Positions 6,525 to 15,200 of a stretch of 21,202 bases of DNA are shown piece by piece; within the stretch, counting starts at the first letter, position 1, and the number at the start of each line of letters is the position of its first letter. The notes beneath the pieces were generated by a model. That model did no database searches and was not told the origin of the DNA. It saw only the letters and a list, made by a program, of their open reading frames with translations. The stretch lies in IMG/VR virus record IMGVR_UViG_3300020416_000070, positions 1 to 21,202 of that record; one strand, given 5' to 3'. The position numbers and the translations under genes are program-made. The stretch comes from a virus.

Positions 6525-8255
6525 TTATTCCTCTATAATGTTATTTTCATCCAACATATCTGTCTCTTGAAGAAACTTTCGTTTTGATGAAACACCATTA
6601 ACTATACTCTTAATTTTATCGGATGATAACCTGGTTTCCTTCTTTAACGCATTTTTACGTTCTTCGTCCCCAAGAGGGTCTCTACCATAAGGATGTTTAT
6701 CTTTCTTATAAGTATTACCTTCTCTCGGTCTACCACCTTTATCTTTCAACTCATTTTTAAGATTTTCCAAAGATTCTTCTACATCAACTGGCTCTTCATC
6801 TTCTTTAGCTGGGTCACTACCCTCATCTTCGATTGAACGGAATCTGTATCTATCTTTTAAATCTTCAATCATTGTTTCTCTTTGTTTATCAGATTCACCT
6901 CTACTCAATTTAAAGATATTATCATATACCCATTCTTTGGATAACATATTTAAACCTTGAATGTCTTGTGCTAATCTAATCTTTTCACTCCAAAGATTTA
7001 CTTTTTCTTGCTCATATATCATTGATGGGTTAACCAATCCTAATTCAAAGTTAGTTAACTCTGCATCTTGAATACCTTGTGAGTATAAATGAACGATTGC
7101 AATTTTTGTTAACTCAGAAATTACAATTCTTTGGATTCTTTCGATTGTTCTTGCGAATCTAACATCTTCAGCTGCTAATGTTGCTTTACCATTAACCTGC
7201 TCTTCGTATCCTAAATAAGCTTTTGGTATTTTAAGAGCTGCAAATAGTTTATTTTTAAGATAATCAATATCTTCAATGTTACTAAACTCTAAACCTGATA
7301 GGTTTTCAATATTAGTACCACTATCACCACCTCTGACTGGTAAGTAAAAATCTTCTGTAAGGTTTTGTATATTATACTTTAGGTTGTAATCACCTGTATT
7401 TTGGTCAACAAATGGAATCTTCTTCATTTTGTTGATGATTCTTTGCATATAGTTATCTACTTCGTTTGGTGGGATGTTACCTATATCAATTTTGAACACT
7501 CTCTTTTCAGGTGCTCTCATAATTCTATGAATCAACATAGCATCTTCCATCAGAGATAATTGTTTCCATAATCTTCTACCATTTTCAATCATAGCTTTAC
7601 CATATGGTAAGAAGTTTGTATCAGCTAATAATCTAAAATGTGCTACTTCGAAGTTATCATAATCCACTTTACCTAATGAATCATCTTCTACGTGGAATTT
7701 TACAAAGTTTGGATTGTTAGGGTCTGTATTTTCTAATCTTTCTGTATTGTAAACAGATAGTGGAGATACATTTACAATACCTTTACCCTCAGCCATCTCC
7801 AATGAAAGGAAGAAATCTCCATACTTACACATATTTCTTACCCAAGGCCAAAGATTGAATTCAATATTTAGTACATCGTAGAATAAGTTGTTTAGAATCT
7901 GTTGTACTTGTTCATTTGTTGAACGAACTGTAAGAATATCACCATATTCATTCTTTAGTGTTGATTCATCAGCGTATATATCTAATGCTGATGCCAAAAT
8001 AGGGTCATTATCCATAGCATCATAATCTCTGAATAATTCTCTACGAACTTGTTGATATGCCATTGATTGGGCTGCACCTGCTGATTCGTAAAATCCTTTT
8101 TGTAATTTTGTGTATCGGTCTCTTAGATGAGATAAGTTTGTTTTTTGTCTCATATCGACATCAGAAACTTTTCTTCTACCTTTAGCATCGACTCTAACGA
8201 CTGCTTGTGTAGCGAATAGTTTTCTTAATCTACCGAAAAATGAAGTATCTGCCAT
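6525..8255 (-). CDS. g20: Portal vertex protein (gp20-like)
   Basis: Forms the dodecameric portal through which DNA is packaged, onto which the prohead is initiated and to which the neck attaches. Recognised as T4 gp20-like from the overall sequence: the N-terminal basic region (MADTSFFGRLRKLF), the stretch around YDAMDNDPILASALDIYADE (about 75-95), the RIMRAPEKRVFKIDIGNIP region, and the conserved crown/stem segment. Length is 576 residues against about 524 for T4 gp20. The excess is mostly a C-terminal acidic and basic tail (from about 485) carrying HPYGRDPLGDEERK, typical of marine relatives. No clear Shine-Dalgarno precedes the ATG. The upstream 134-residue gene ends 29 bases before it. 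Confidence 0.95.
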   Translation of the reverse strand: MADTSFFGRLRKLFATQAVVRVDAKGRRKVSDVDMRQKTNLSHLRDRYTKLQKGFYESAGAAQSMAYQQVRRELFRDYDAMDNDPILASALDIYADESTLKNEYGDILTVRSTNEQVQQILNNLFYDVLNIEFNLWPWVRNMCKYGDFFLSLEMAEGKGIVNVSPLSVYNTERLENTDPNNPNFVKFHVEDDSLGKVDYDNFEVAHFRLLADTNFLPYGKAMIENGRRLWKQLSLMEDAMLIHRIMRAPEKRVFKIDIGNIPPNEVDNYMQRIINKMKKIPFVDQNTGDYNLKYNIQNLTEDFYLPVRGGDSGTNIENLSGLEFSNIEDIDYLKNKLFAALKIPKAYLGYEEQVNGKATLAAEDVRFARTIERIQRIVISELTKIAIVHLYSQGIQDAELTNFELGLVNPSMIYEQEKVNLWSEKIRLAQDIQGLNMLSKEWVYDNIFKLSRGESDKQRETMIEDLKDRYRFRSIEDEGSDPAKEDEEPVDVEESLENLKNELKDKGGRPREGNTYKKDKHPYGRDPLGDEERKNALKKETRLSSDKIKSIVNGVSSKRKFLQETDMLDENNIIEE

Positions 8256-8284
8256 TTTGTTTTAATTTAATTATATAACCTTTA

Positions 8285-8689
8285 TTACCAAGCTCTACAA
8301 CTCCAATACCTAGCCTTATGTCTTGGACCAGGATTATCACAGTTGTGTCTTGCTCTGAATGCTTTTCTTCGGGCTGGGTCTGATTTTTTAATTCTCATTG
8401 TTTTCTCACCACCCTTACCTTTGTGACCGAAATTAACTTTTACCACGTTACCTTTCGGATTTTTTACATAAACTTTGAATTTTGCTACATCACCTCTTGT
8501 TGGTTTACCTAATTTTACCTTTCTACCTTGATACTCAGCTTCATTTACATCAGGTTTGTAATGTTTTAAAAATTCTATAAGCTCTGAAATGTCTTGTTCG
8601 TTCACTACATCATACTCTTCAACCTCTTCGGCTTCATTTCTGATAATATTAATGTGATTAGAATATAATGCTTTTGTAATATTGTCCAT
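8285..8689 (-). CDS. 134-aa basic protein with conserved RxRHNCDNPGP tail
   Basis: An acidic N-terminal third (about 1-50, with VNE50/A as a possible gp21 site) is followed by a basic domain: EYQGRKVKLGKPTRGDVAK, then FKVYVKNPKGNVVKVNFG, then DPARRKAFRARHNCDNPGPR and KARYWSCRAW at the very end. Cysteines 117 and 131 with H115 could pair or bind a metal. This C-terminal signature is widespread in marine T4-like phages, free-standing or fused to other domains, with no known function to my knowledge. The gene lies between TerL and portal, suggesting a head or portal-associated protein. It has a strong ribosome site (AAGGAG) and its own upstream gap. Confidence 0.85.
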   Translation of the reverse strand: MDNITKALYSNHINIIRNEAEEVEEYDVVNEQDISELIEFLKHYKPDVNEAEYQGRKVKLGKPTRGDVAKFKVYVKNPKGNVVKVNFGHKGKGGEKTMRIKKSDPARRKAFRARHNCDNPGPRHKARYWSCRAW

Positions 8690-8705
8690 AATTAACTCCT
8701 TACAC

Positions 8706-8715
8706 TATAAATATA
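8706..8715. promoter_or_regulatory. TATAAATATA element upstream of the 134-aa gene
   Basis: TATAAATATA on the plus strand (TATATTTATA on the coding strand), ending 16 bases before the ATG at 8689 and just ahead of the AAGGAGTTAATT ribosome site, in the 39-base gap after TerL. It is the same decamer as at 6494 and 15768. Confidence 0.35.
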
Positions 8716-8728
8716 TAATTTTTCATTA

Positions 8729-10309
8729 TTACCTAATTAACCAAGTCAAATCCTCATCGGTATCACCAACTCTTTGTGTCCAAGGGTTTCCATCTACAGT
8801 ACTTCCACCACCATAAACTCCTTGTCCATGCGTTTGTTGTCCAATACTACCTAAAGCTTGTTTTGTTAAATCAATACCTTCCTGTCTTAATCTCAAAGCG
8901 GTATCTCTAACCCACAATCCGATTGCGAATGACATAGTTAAATCATCATTATAACCTTTCATTGCTTCAGCTCTATTACCACTCCATATAAATGTAAATA
9001 ATTCATCTATAAGGCGTGATGAACGAACCATACAAGATTTTTCTCTGAAGTAATCATCTAATTTAGATATAATCAGAGGTCTTGTCTTAGATGTAGTACT
9101 AAAACCAGCTACCATACCTCTTTCTTCTCTTCGGTATTTATTTGTCATCTGATTTTCTACATCTACATATTTTAAATCCTTACTCATATAAAATAAGTTA
9201 GGATATGCTCTATCAATTATCTGTTGGATTACTGCCCAACCTATATTTGCGTTTTCAACTACTAATAATGCGTTATTGTACTCTGTTGCTAATGCAACTA
9301 AAAAGTTTCCAAAGTCTTTTGTTTCCAATTTTCCTTTGTACTCAGCTACTTGTGAAGCTTGTTCAACATCAAAGACGTGACAAGCAGAGTAATCTGTTGA
9401 ATCTCCTCTAGCTACATCAGCTACTACCATATAACTTTTGTTGTAATCAGGATATTCCCATTTCCATAGGTTTCCATCAAATCCAGTCTTTTCAATTGGT
9501 TCTTGTATATGTGTTTCTTTGTAAAACATAAGGAGTTGAGGGTCAATCACTGTATCACCAGAGGAAACGAAATCACAATCACATTCTTGAGCCGCTCCTT
9601 TTGGTCCTAATAGTTTTTCTTGTTCATCTCTCCAAGTTTGGTCTCTTTCAGGATGTACACTCCAATGTAAACGGATTGTATTAAATCCATTTTCCTCTTC
9701 TTCGGCTCCTACCCATGTCTTATGAAAGAAATTTCCTACACCATTTGGTGTTGAAAGGATAACTGCACTACCACCAGTAGATAAGGTAGATTGTGCTGAT
9801 ACCCATATATCTTCAATCTTATCAATGAATGCTGCCTCATCAAATACTAATAAGGATAGTGCTTCAGAACGACCAGCATCACCAGCTGCTGATGTTGCTT
9901 TTATCTGAGAACCATTTGAATATCTAAGAGATAGTTTATTATCTTCTATAGCTGTTTGTTTTAACCACGATGGTAAGTTATCATTCATATATCTTACCTT
10001 AGTAACTAAGTTTTTAGCTACTTCTTGTTTAGTTGCTATAATTAAAATATTGAAATCAGAATTAAATAACATTTTCCAAAGAGAAAATCCCGCTACTAAT
10101 GTTGATATACCAGTTTGTCTTGATTTAAGAACTATGTTATATCTATTCTCATCAAATTGTGTAAGAGTTCTTTCTTGAAATTCAAATAAATGAAAAGGTA
10201 TCTTCCCTCTAACTGGGTGCTGAATATAGCAGTACTTTTTCATAAAGTGAATCGGGTCTGATGCACATTTCTGATATTCAATTTTGATAATCTCCTTTAA
10301 GGATGCCAT
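8729..10309 (-). CDS. g17: Terminase large subunit (gp17-like packaging ATPase/nuclease)
   Basis: The motor that pumps DNA into the prohead through the portal and cuts the concatemer. ATPase motifs are complete: Walker A SRQTGIST (63-70), Walker B LLVFDEA with D157/E158, and coupling motif ILSTPNG (184-190). The RNase H-fold nuclease domain follows, with VVADVARGDSTDYSA (D298 as the first acidic residue, D303/D306 nearby), LLVVENANIGW (E352) and GYNDDLTMS (D455/D456). At 526 residues it is shorter than T4 gp17 (610), mainly at the N-terminus. It begins one base after the end of the 235-residue membrane-anchored gene. Unlike T4, the tail sheath and tube genes (18, 19) do not lie between it and the portal. 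Confidence 0.96.
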   Translation of the reverse strand: MASLKEIIKIEYQKCASDPIHFMKKYCYIQHPVRGKIPFHLFEFQERTLTQFDENRYNIVLKSRQTGISTLVAGFSLWKMLFNSDFNILIIATKQEVAKNLVTKVRYMNDNLPSWLKQTAIEDNKLSLRYSNGSQIKATSAAGDAGRSEALSLLVFDEAAFIDKIEDIWVSAQSTLSTGGSAVILSTPNGVGNFFHKTWVGAEEEENGFNTIRLHWSVHPERDQTWRDEQEKLLGPKGAAQECDCDFVSSGDTVIDPQLLMFYKETHIQEPIEKTGFDGNLWKWEYPDYNKSYMVVADVARGDSTDYSACHVFDVEQASQVAEYKGKLETKDFGNFLVALATEYNNALLVVENANIGWAVIQQIIDRAYPNLFYMSKDLKYVDVENQMTNKYRREERGMVAGFSTTSKTRPLIISKLDDYFREKSCMVRSSRLIDELFTFIWSGNRAEAMKGYNDDLTMSFAIGLWVRDTALRLRQEGIDLTKQALGSIGQQTHGQGVYGGGSTVDGNPWTQRVGDTDEDLTWLIR

Positions 10310-11017
10310 CTATTTCTTTTTCTTAAATGATAATTTCCAATATAGTGAACCGCCAACATAAGGAGTTACATTATTATTTGCATTTAGTACACCTAAATTT
10401 AATCCAAATATTTTATCCTTCTTGTCTTTATATAAAATACCAAATTTTGCACTTTGTATAAAATCGGTTTTATTGAAATCAGCGCCAACTCCGTAATAGA
10501 ATTGTCTTTTGGGTAACTCTTTTACTATCTTTGTATTGTAGATTGTTGGAATCTGAAAGTTCCATTCTATTTTTCTACTTAGAATTTTATTTTGTGATAT
10601 TGTATCTGTAAGATATCCAAATCCTAAAGATGGATTCGGTTTTGTTCCAATTGAATCAATTGTTATTTCAGGTCCAAAATCATATGTTAGATTTAAAGTA
10701 TCTTTTACAATATATTTTGCGTAGTAATCTTCTACTACTTTTAAAGAATCAACATCAGCTGGAACTTCTACAGTAATCGTTTCTACTTTTGTAATATACT
10801 TAGGTACATACTTTGGAACTTCGATTGTCTTTTCAATAAATACTGTATCTATCTTTTGTTCTAACAATTCATAATCTTTTCCATCTACCTTAACTATATC
10901 TTTTGGTTCTGTGGATGAATCTCCACTACATGCTCTCATTAATAGAATTACAACTATTAATCCTAAGATTAGTATTTCTTTAAAATACTTTCTTAATATA
11001 CTAAAGAATGTGCTCAT
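10310..11017 (-). CDS. 235-aa membrane-anchored protein with extracytoplasmic domain
   Basis: A single N-terminal hydrophobic segment (about 14-28) follows a short basic stretch and ends at LLMRACSG. C30 sits where a lipobox cysteine could lie, but the match is poor, so an uncleaved signal anchor is also possible. Then come a coiled, valine/lysine-rich stalk with VPKYVPKYITKVETI-like repeats and a C-terminal half of alternating beta-strand pattern (about 170-235, including YYGVGADF and PYVGGSLYWKLSF), which looks like a small beta-barrel or beta-sandwich. Length and layout could suit a spanin-like or cell-envelope protein, but no family is recognised. It overlaps the upstream gene by 17 bases and abuts TerL. 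Confidence 0.75.
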   Translation of the reverse strand: MSTFFSILRKYFKEILILGLIVVILLMRACSGDSSTEPKDIVKVDGKDYELLEQKIDTVFIEKTIEVPKYVPKYITKVETITVEVPADVDSLKVVEDYYAKYIVKDTLNLTYDFGPEITIDSIGTKPNPSLGFGYLTDTISQNKILSRKIEWNFQIPTIYNTKIVKELPKRQFYYGVGADFNKTDFIQSAKFGILYKDKKDKIFGLNLGVLNANNNVTPYVGGSLYWKLSFKKKK

Positions 11018-11666
11018 AATTTTTATCTTTTATTCGTTGGAAGCATTCTTCTCTTTTTTGTTTTATATCTTCCAACTCTATTTTACTCTTCTCAACAAAC
11101 TCACGCATTTCTGCTTTCATCTCATCTACAGGTTTTGGAAGAGTGTAAGTTTCAATAACTTCACCTTCCTCATTAATTTGTTCATATGTTTGTTTTAAAT
11201 TTTTGATATCTTCTTCAATCTGGTCTAGTCTTAATATACCATCTGCCATAGCATTTGAAAACATTTTGTATTTTTCGTAATCCTCAAAAATACCATTTAT
11301 TCTAAGTTCTCTTTCCATCTCTTTATTACAAGAAATACAAAATCCAGTTTTACGAATTAATTTTTTATTATTTGGTCCGAATTCACCAACATGCTTACAA
11401 TCTGTACCTTTACAATTATTTTGCTCTGCTAAATACTTTCTAATTTCTTGAAAAGTTTCTGAGTTTTTACCTGTTTTTAAAGTATAACCCTCTTTCTTTT
11501 CATATCTGTAATGTTCATCTTCCCAAACATCACCTACTTTTCTATCTTCTTTTTTAGAAGTCCAACCAACAGTTGTATTTTTATCAAATTCACCACCCGT
11601 TCTAACCATATCGGATAGTTTTCTACGAGTTGGGTGCATAAATTTTCTTTTGAATTCTTTTGCCAT
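11001..11666 (-). CDS. 221-aa zinc-ribbon and coiled-coil protein upstream of terminase
   Basis: The N-terminus is basic (MAKEFKRKFMHPTRRKLSDM), followed by WTSKKEDRKVGDVWEDEHYR. A four-cysteine cluster, C85-x4-C90 and C110-x2-C113, is the likely zinc ribbon. From about 140 to 215 it is a charged coiled coil ending in IKDKNYEHIL. I recognise this layout from marine T4-like phages but not a tested function. Its place two genes before TerL invites comparison with the small terminase (gp16 in T4), and a coiled coil would suit oligomerisation, but zinc ribbons are not a known gp16 feature; this is a hypothesis. It begins a transcription block after a 61-base gap. Confidence 0.8.
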   Translation of the reverse strand: MAKEFKRKFMHPTRRKLSDMVRTGGEFDKNTTVGWTSKKEDRKVGDVWEDEHYRYEKKEGYTLKTGKNSETFQEIRKYLAEQNNCKGTDCKHVGEFGPNNKKLIRKTGFCISCNKEMERELRINGIFEDYEKYKMFSNAMADGILRLDQIEEDIKNLKQTYEQINEEGEVIETYTLPKPVDEMKAEMREFVEKSKIELEDIKQKREECFQRIKDKNYEHIL

Positions 11667-11727
11667 ACTATTTTAACATATTATATATGTATATATAAAT
11701 ATCACTAAATTGTAAAAACATAACAAT
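11667..11727. promoter_or_regulatory. 61-base gap with TATAAATA element and short inverted repeats
   Basis: The gap between two gene blocks. It holds TATAAATA on the plus strand at 11694-11701 (28 bases before the ATG at 11666), a 6-bp inverted repeat (acatat at 11676-11681 with atatgt at 11685-11690), and most of an 8-bp perfect inverted repeat, taaattgt (11706-11713) and acaattta (11723-11730), whose second arm covers the stop codon of the upstream gene. The AT-only stem and the lack of a U-tract make it a weak terminator at best. Confidence 0.3.
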
Positions 11728-12201
11728 TTATATTAAAGTACTTTCTAAAGATTTTAATTGAGCATGTACTTGTTTACAATAAATAACATCTTCTGCTAAT
11801 GAAATACCTATTCTGTAGTTTTTGTAATCAAATACTTTTACCGATGTTAGTTTATCTAATTTTGTAAAATTTAAATTATATCTATTACCAAATTCATCAA
11901 TTAGTATTTTCCATTCACTTTCTAATATTTTAAATTTATGTTCTTTTTTTCCAACTACAATTATATCTTTATAATAACCTCGCCTTCCTAAATTTAAAAT
12001 TTCAAATGATTTAGTATTTTTAACACTTTCATAAAATTTTGTTTTGTGTATATCGCTCACATAAAACAAATCAACATCTGTTGAGTTACGTTTATCTAAT
12101 TCATCTTTCATATAGTAGATACCAACAGAACCACCCAAAGTTATGTGTGGGTTGTTGTTCATATGTGGCGCTACGAAATCAATAAGGTTTCTAGCTAACA
12201 T
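11728..12201 (-). CDS. Stand-alone nucleotidyltransferase-fold protein (157 aa)
   Basis: Carries the minimal polymerase-beta/MNT nucleotidyltransferase signature: TLGGSVGIYY (G23, G24, S25), then DVDLF (D42 and D44) 17 residues on from S25, matching the hG(G/S)...DhDh pattern. A basic, beta-rich C-terminal half with KILIDEFGNRYNLNFTKLDK could hold the third acidic residue (D86 or nearby). The fold is used by RNA/protein nucleotidyltransferases, including AbiEii/MenT-like toxins and tRNA modifiers. It directly follows the 1181-residue protein (3 bases apart) and ends the block before the zinc-ribbon gene. It could modify a host RNA or protein, or serve as an antitoxin-like factor; substrate unknown. 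Confidence 0.7.
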   Translation of the reverse strand: MLARNLIDFVAPHMNNNPHITLGGSVGIYYMKDELDKRNSTDVDLFYVSDIHKTKFYESVKNTKSFEILNLGRRGYYKDIIVVGKKEHKFKILESEWKILIDEFGNRYNLNFTKLDKLTSVKVFDYKNYRIGISLAEDVIYCKQVHAQLKSLESTLI

Positions 12202-12203
12202 TT

Positions 12204-15200
12204 TTAGAAAAATATACCTAATATTTGATTAAGAGGTGCAAATGTACCTGTAAGTTTGAAAGTCTTTCCATTGTAAGTAAATACAATACCTTCATTTGGT
12301 ACTATCTTTTTAGCCCCTCCGATAGAGTTTAATCTTTGAAGTTCTAATTTTAGTTTTTGGATTTTCTTTTCATCACCAGATTTTCTTACATCTTTGATTG
12401 TTTTATCCAATTTCTTTTTCATATCTCTAATAGCTTTATCAGGATTTACAGTTAATGCGGAACTTACAAATTGTAACACTTCTGCACCTAAACCTAAGAA
12501 AATATCCTCAAATGGTCTAATATTATCTTTAGCTATTTTACTATGTTTTTCTTTATCAGTTTTCTTTGCCCAATCTAAAGTTTTAGCATCAACTATGTTT
12601 TTTCTATCTAACCTAAATTTCTTATCAAAGAAAGCCCATCTTTTAACTAATCCCATTTTGGTTTTGTTATCTAATGTAGTAGGTGATTTTTTATCTACAT
12701 AGTTTTCCCAAAAAGCTTGGTGATATTCTGCTACACCATCTGTATCTTTAAGATTATATTTCTTTTGTAATCTTTTTATTTTACCACTATATACAGATTT
12801 CTTTTTAGAAAGGTCTTGCGATTTTGGTAATTTAACAACCGGCGGTCCTTCTATTGTATATGATGATTGAACATTTTGATTGACTTGTTTAATCATACCA
12901 GCTAACACTCTAGCAGCTCCTTGATTCTCACCAATAGCTACACCCTCTTCATTATACTCCATTGTTCCGTGGAATACTAAGAGTGCTTGTCCATAAGGTA
13001 CTACATTAACAGATGTTGGATAGATTACCTCTAAGTTCATAAAACAAGCTCCACCTTTGAAAACCTTTTCTCTTTGTTTTTCCGATAACGAAGAGATAGC
13101 TTTAGATAAATCTCTCATAGCAAAGTTATATGCATCACTCAATCCTCCTCTACCTTGAAACTTATCCGATACTCCCTTTATATCTAAAGCATTCTCCCCT
13201 TTATTTTTAAGGTGTCCTTTATTACGAGCAGCAACCAATCGGTTATCTCTCCAACTGATAGCTAACGCTTGTCCATCAGTTTTTTCTCTTGTATTTTCTA
13301 ATGTACCATCAAGCGCTCTGTTTACAATATCTTTTAATTGTCCAAATGTAAGATTAACTTCCGAATCAAATGGGTGATTCATATGACCATAAGCTCCTCC
13401 TTCCATTATCATCTCTTCTTTAACAACTCTATCCTTTTTAAGTTTGTTGTGTAATTCACCACCCTTACCTTTGATATCTTTATCAGCCATTCTATAAGTT
13501 GGTGATTTAAAAAGTTTTACATATAATCTTTCTAAATATTCTTTTTTCTTTTCAGGTGATAATCCTTTAAATAGTTTATTTATTTTTCCTCTGTTTTTAT
13601 AAACATACTTTTTAAAATCCATATAAAAGAAATCATTAACTTCATTAATTGGGTCATACTGATACTCTTGATTTGAATCGGTATTGTTTCTTGCTTTTGT
13701 TAATCTTTTCTTAATAACCTTCATATCTTCTTTTGAAGGATAACCCAAAGTTTCATTCTTAGCTTTGGTTTTCTTTTTCATCTTATTGATGTATGCTCTG
13801 TAAACTGCAGCTTGTGATTTCTTACCCATCTCTTTAGCTCTTTGTTCCATAGCTACCGCAGCTTGGATTTTGTGTGCATGAGATTTACCACTACTCTTAA
13901 TCTTACTTACAGATTTTTTAGCATCATCAACTGTTGCGAACTTCAATCCTTTGATTGTTCCTTTTGGATTCTCATCGGTATATAAATCAGAATGTGAAGA
14001 TGATTGTCTATGTTGTCCTTTTTTTCTTGGGATTCTTGCTGCTTCCTTACCATCAAACTTATCTGCTTCTTTTGCTCTTAACGCTGGTAAAAATCTGAAC
14101 TTTGCTCTTTTTCTAACTCTTCCTTTTTTTCTTAATACATTTTTATGAACTACTTTAGCTTGTTGGATTGATAAATCTGATTTCTTTTTACCAGGAAATA
14201 AATCTTTCATAAACTCATCATAGACTTGAAGGTATGCTTTTTTGTATGCAATCTTTTTAAGTTTAGCAAGAGGTTTTCTTCTCTTCATCGTTCTTGCTCT
14301 TCTTCTTGCTATAGCGGCTCTTTTACCAGCCATCGCTGCTTTTCTTCTAAGTAAATCTGCAGGTCTTAGTTTACCTTTACTTCTTTCATCTAATTCCTCC
14401 TCACCCATTTTCATCAAACCTTTAGGTGGTTGTGCTAATGGATTCACCCCAAAACATCTTGTTCTAAATTGTTGTTCGGTTTCACCCTTCATTGGTCTAT
14501 CACAACTTTCTTCTAATTCAACTTTGAATCCTTCTTTCATTAGTCGAAAAGTTACAACTTTTTTACCATTGATAGTTGGCATCCCATGCTCATCTTTACC
14601 GATTGTTTTAATCACTACCTTTTTGTTTTTGAATCTACCCATTAGAATAGTATCACCAACCTTTACAGGTAACTTAATCATCTCAGTTAGTGATGCTTCA
14701 AACTCTTTCTCTAAATCCTTAGCTCCTTTTGCATCATCGGTTGATTGTTCCTTATCATCCTTTTCTATATCTAACTTTTTGATTACATCGTATCCTACCA
14801 TAGCAGCTTTACGAGTAACATGCTTATACCAATTAGAGTATGCACCACTTGAGTAGATATCAACTTGGTTGTTTGGAGTCATCGTACCAATTACACCAGC
14901 TGGGAAATATGATACTGCTGTTTGTGGTCCATCGGGATATTCGGGATGTTCATAGTAATCTTCAAACTTCTCATCACCAATCATATTAACTACGGTGTAT
15001 CCTAATTTAGCTGCTCTATCAGCTGCTACTCTTCTGAATGTTTTATAATTTGGTATAAAGAAGTTTGGTCCATCATCTACATCTAATCCATTTAGACCAC
15101 CAGTAGATATTTCCATCATATATTCTTCTATAGTTTCTTTTGGTACAAATAAACCTTCACTAAGTTTATCAGATACCATTTGGAATATAGTTTTGTTAAA

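Noticed and set aside
11706-11730. Perfect 8-bp inverted repeat with 9-base loop as a rho-independent terminator
   Set aside because: The stem is AT-dominated, and no run of U follows on the coding strand, so it would be weak; kept only as part of the gap description.
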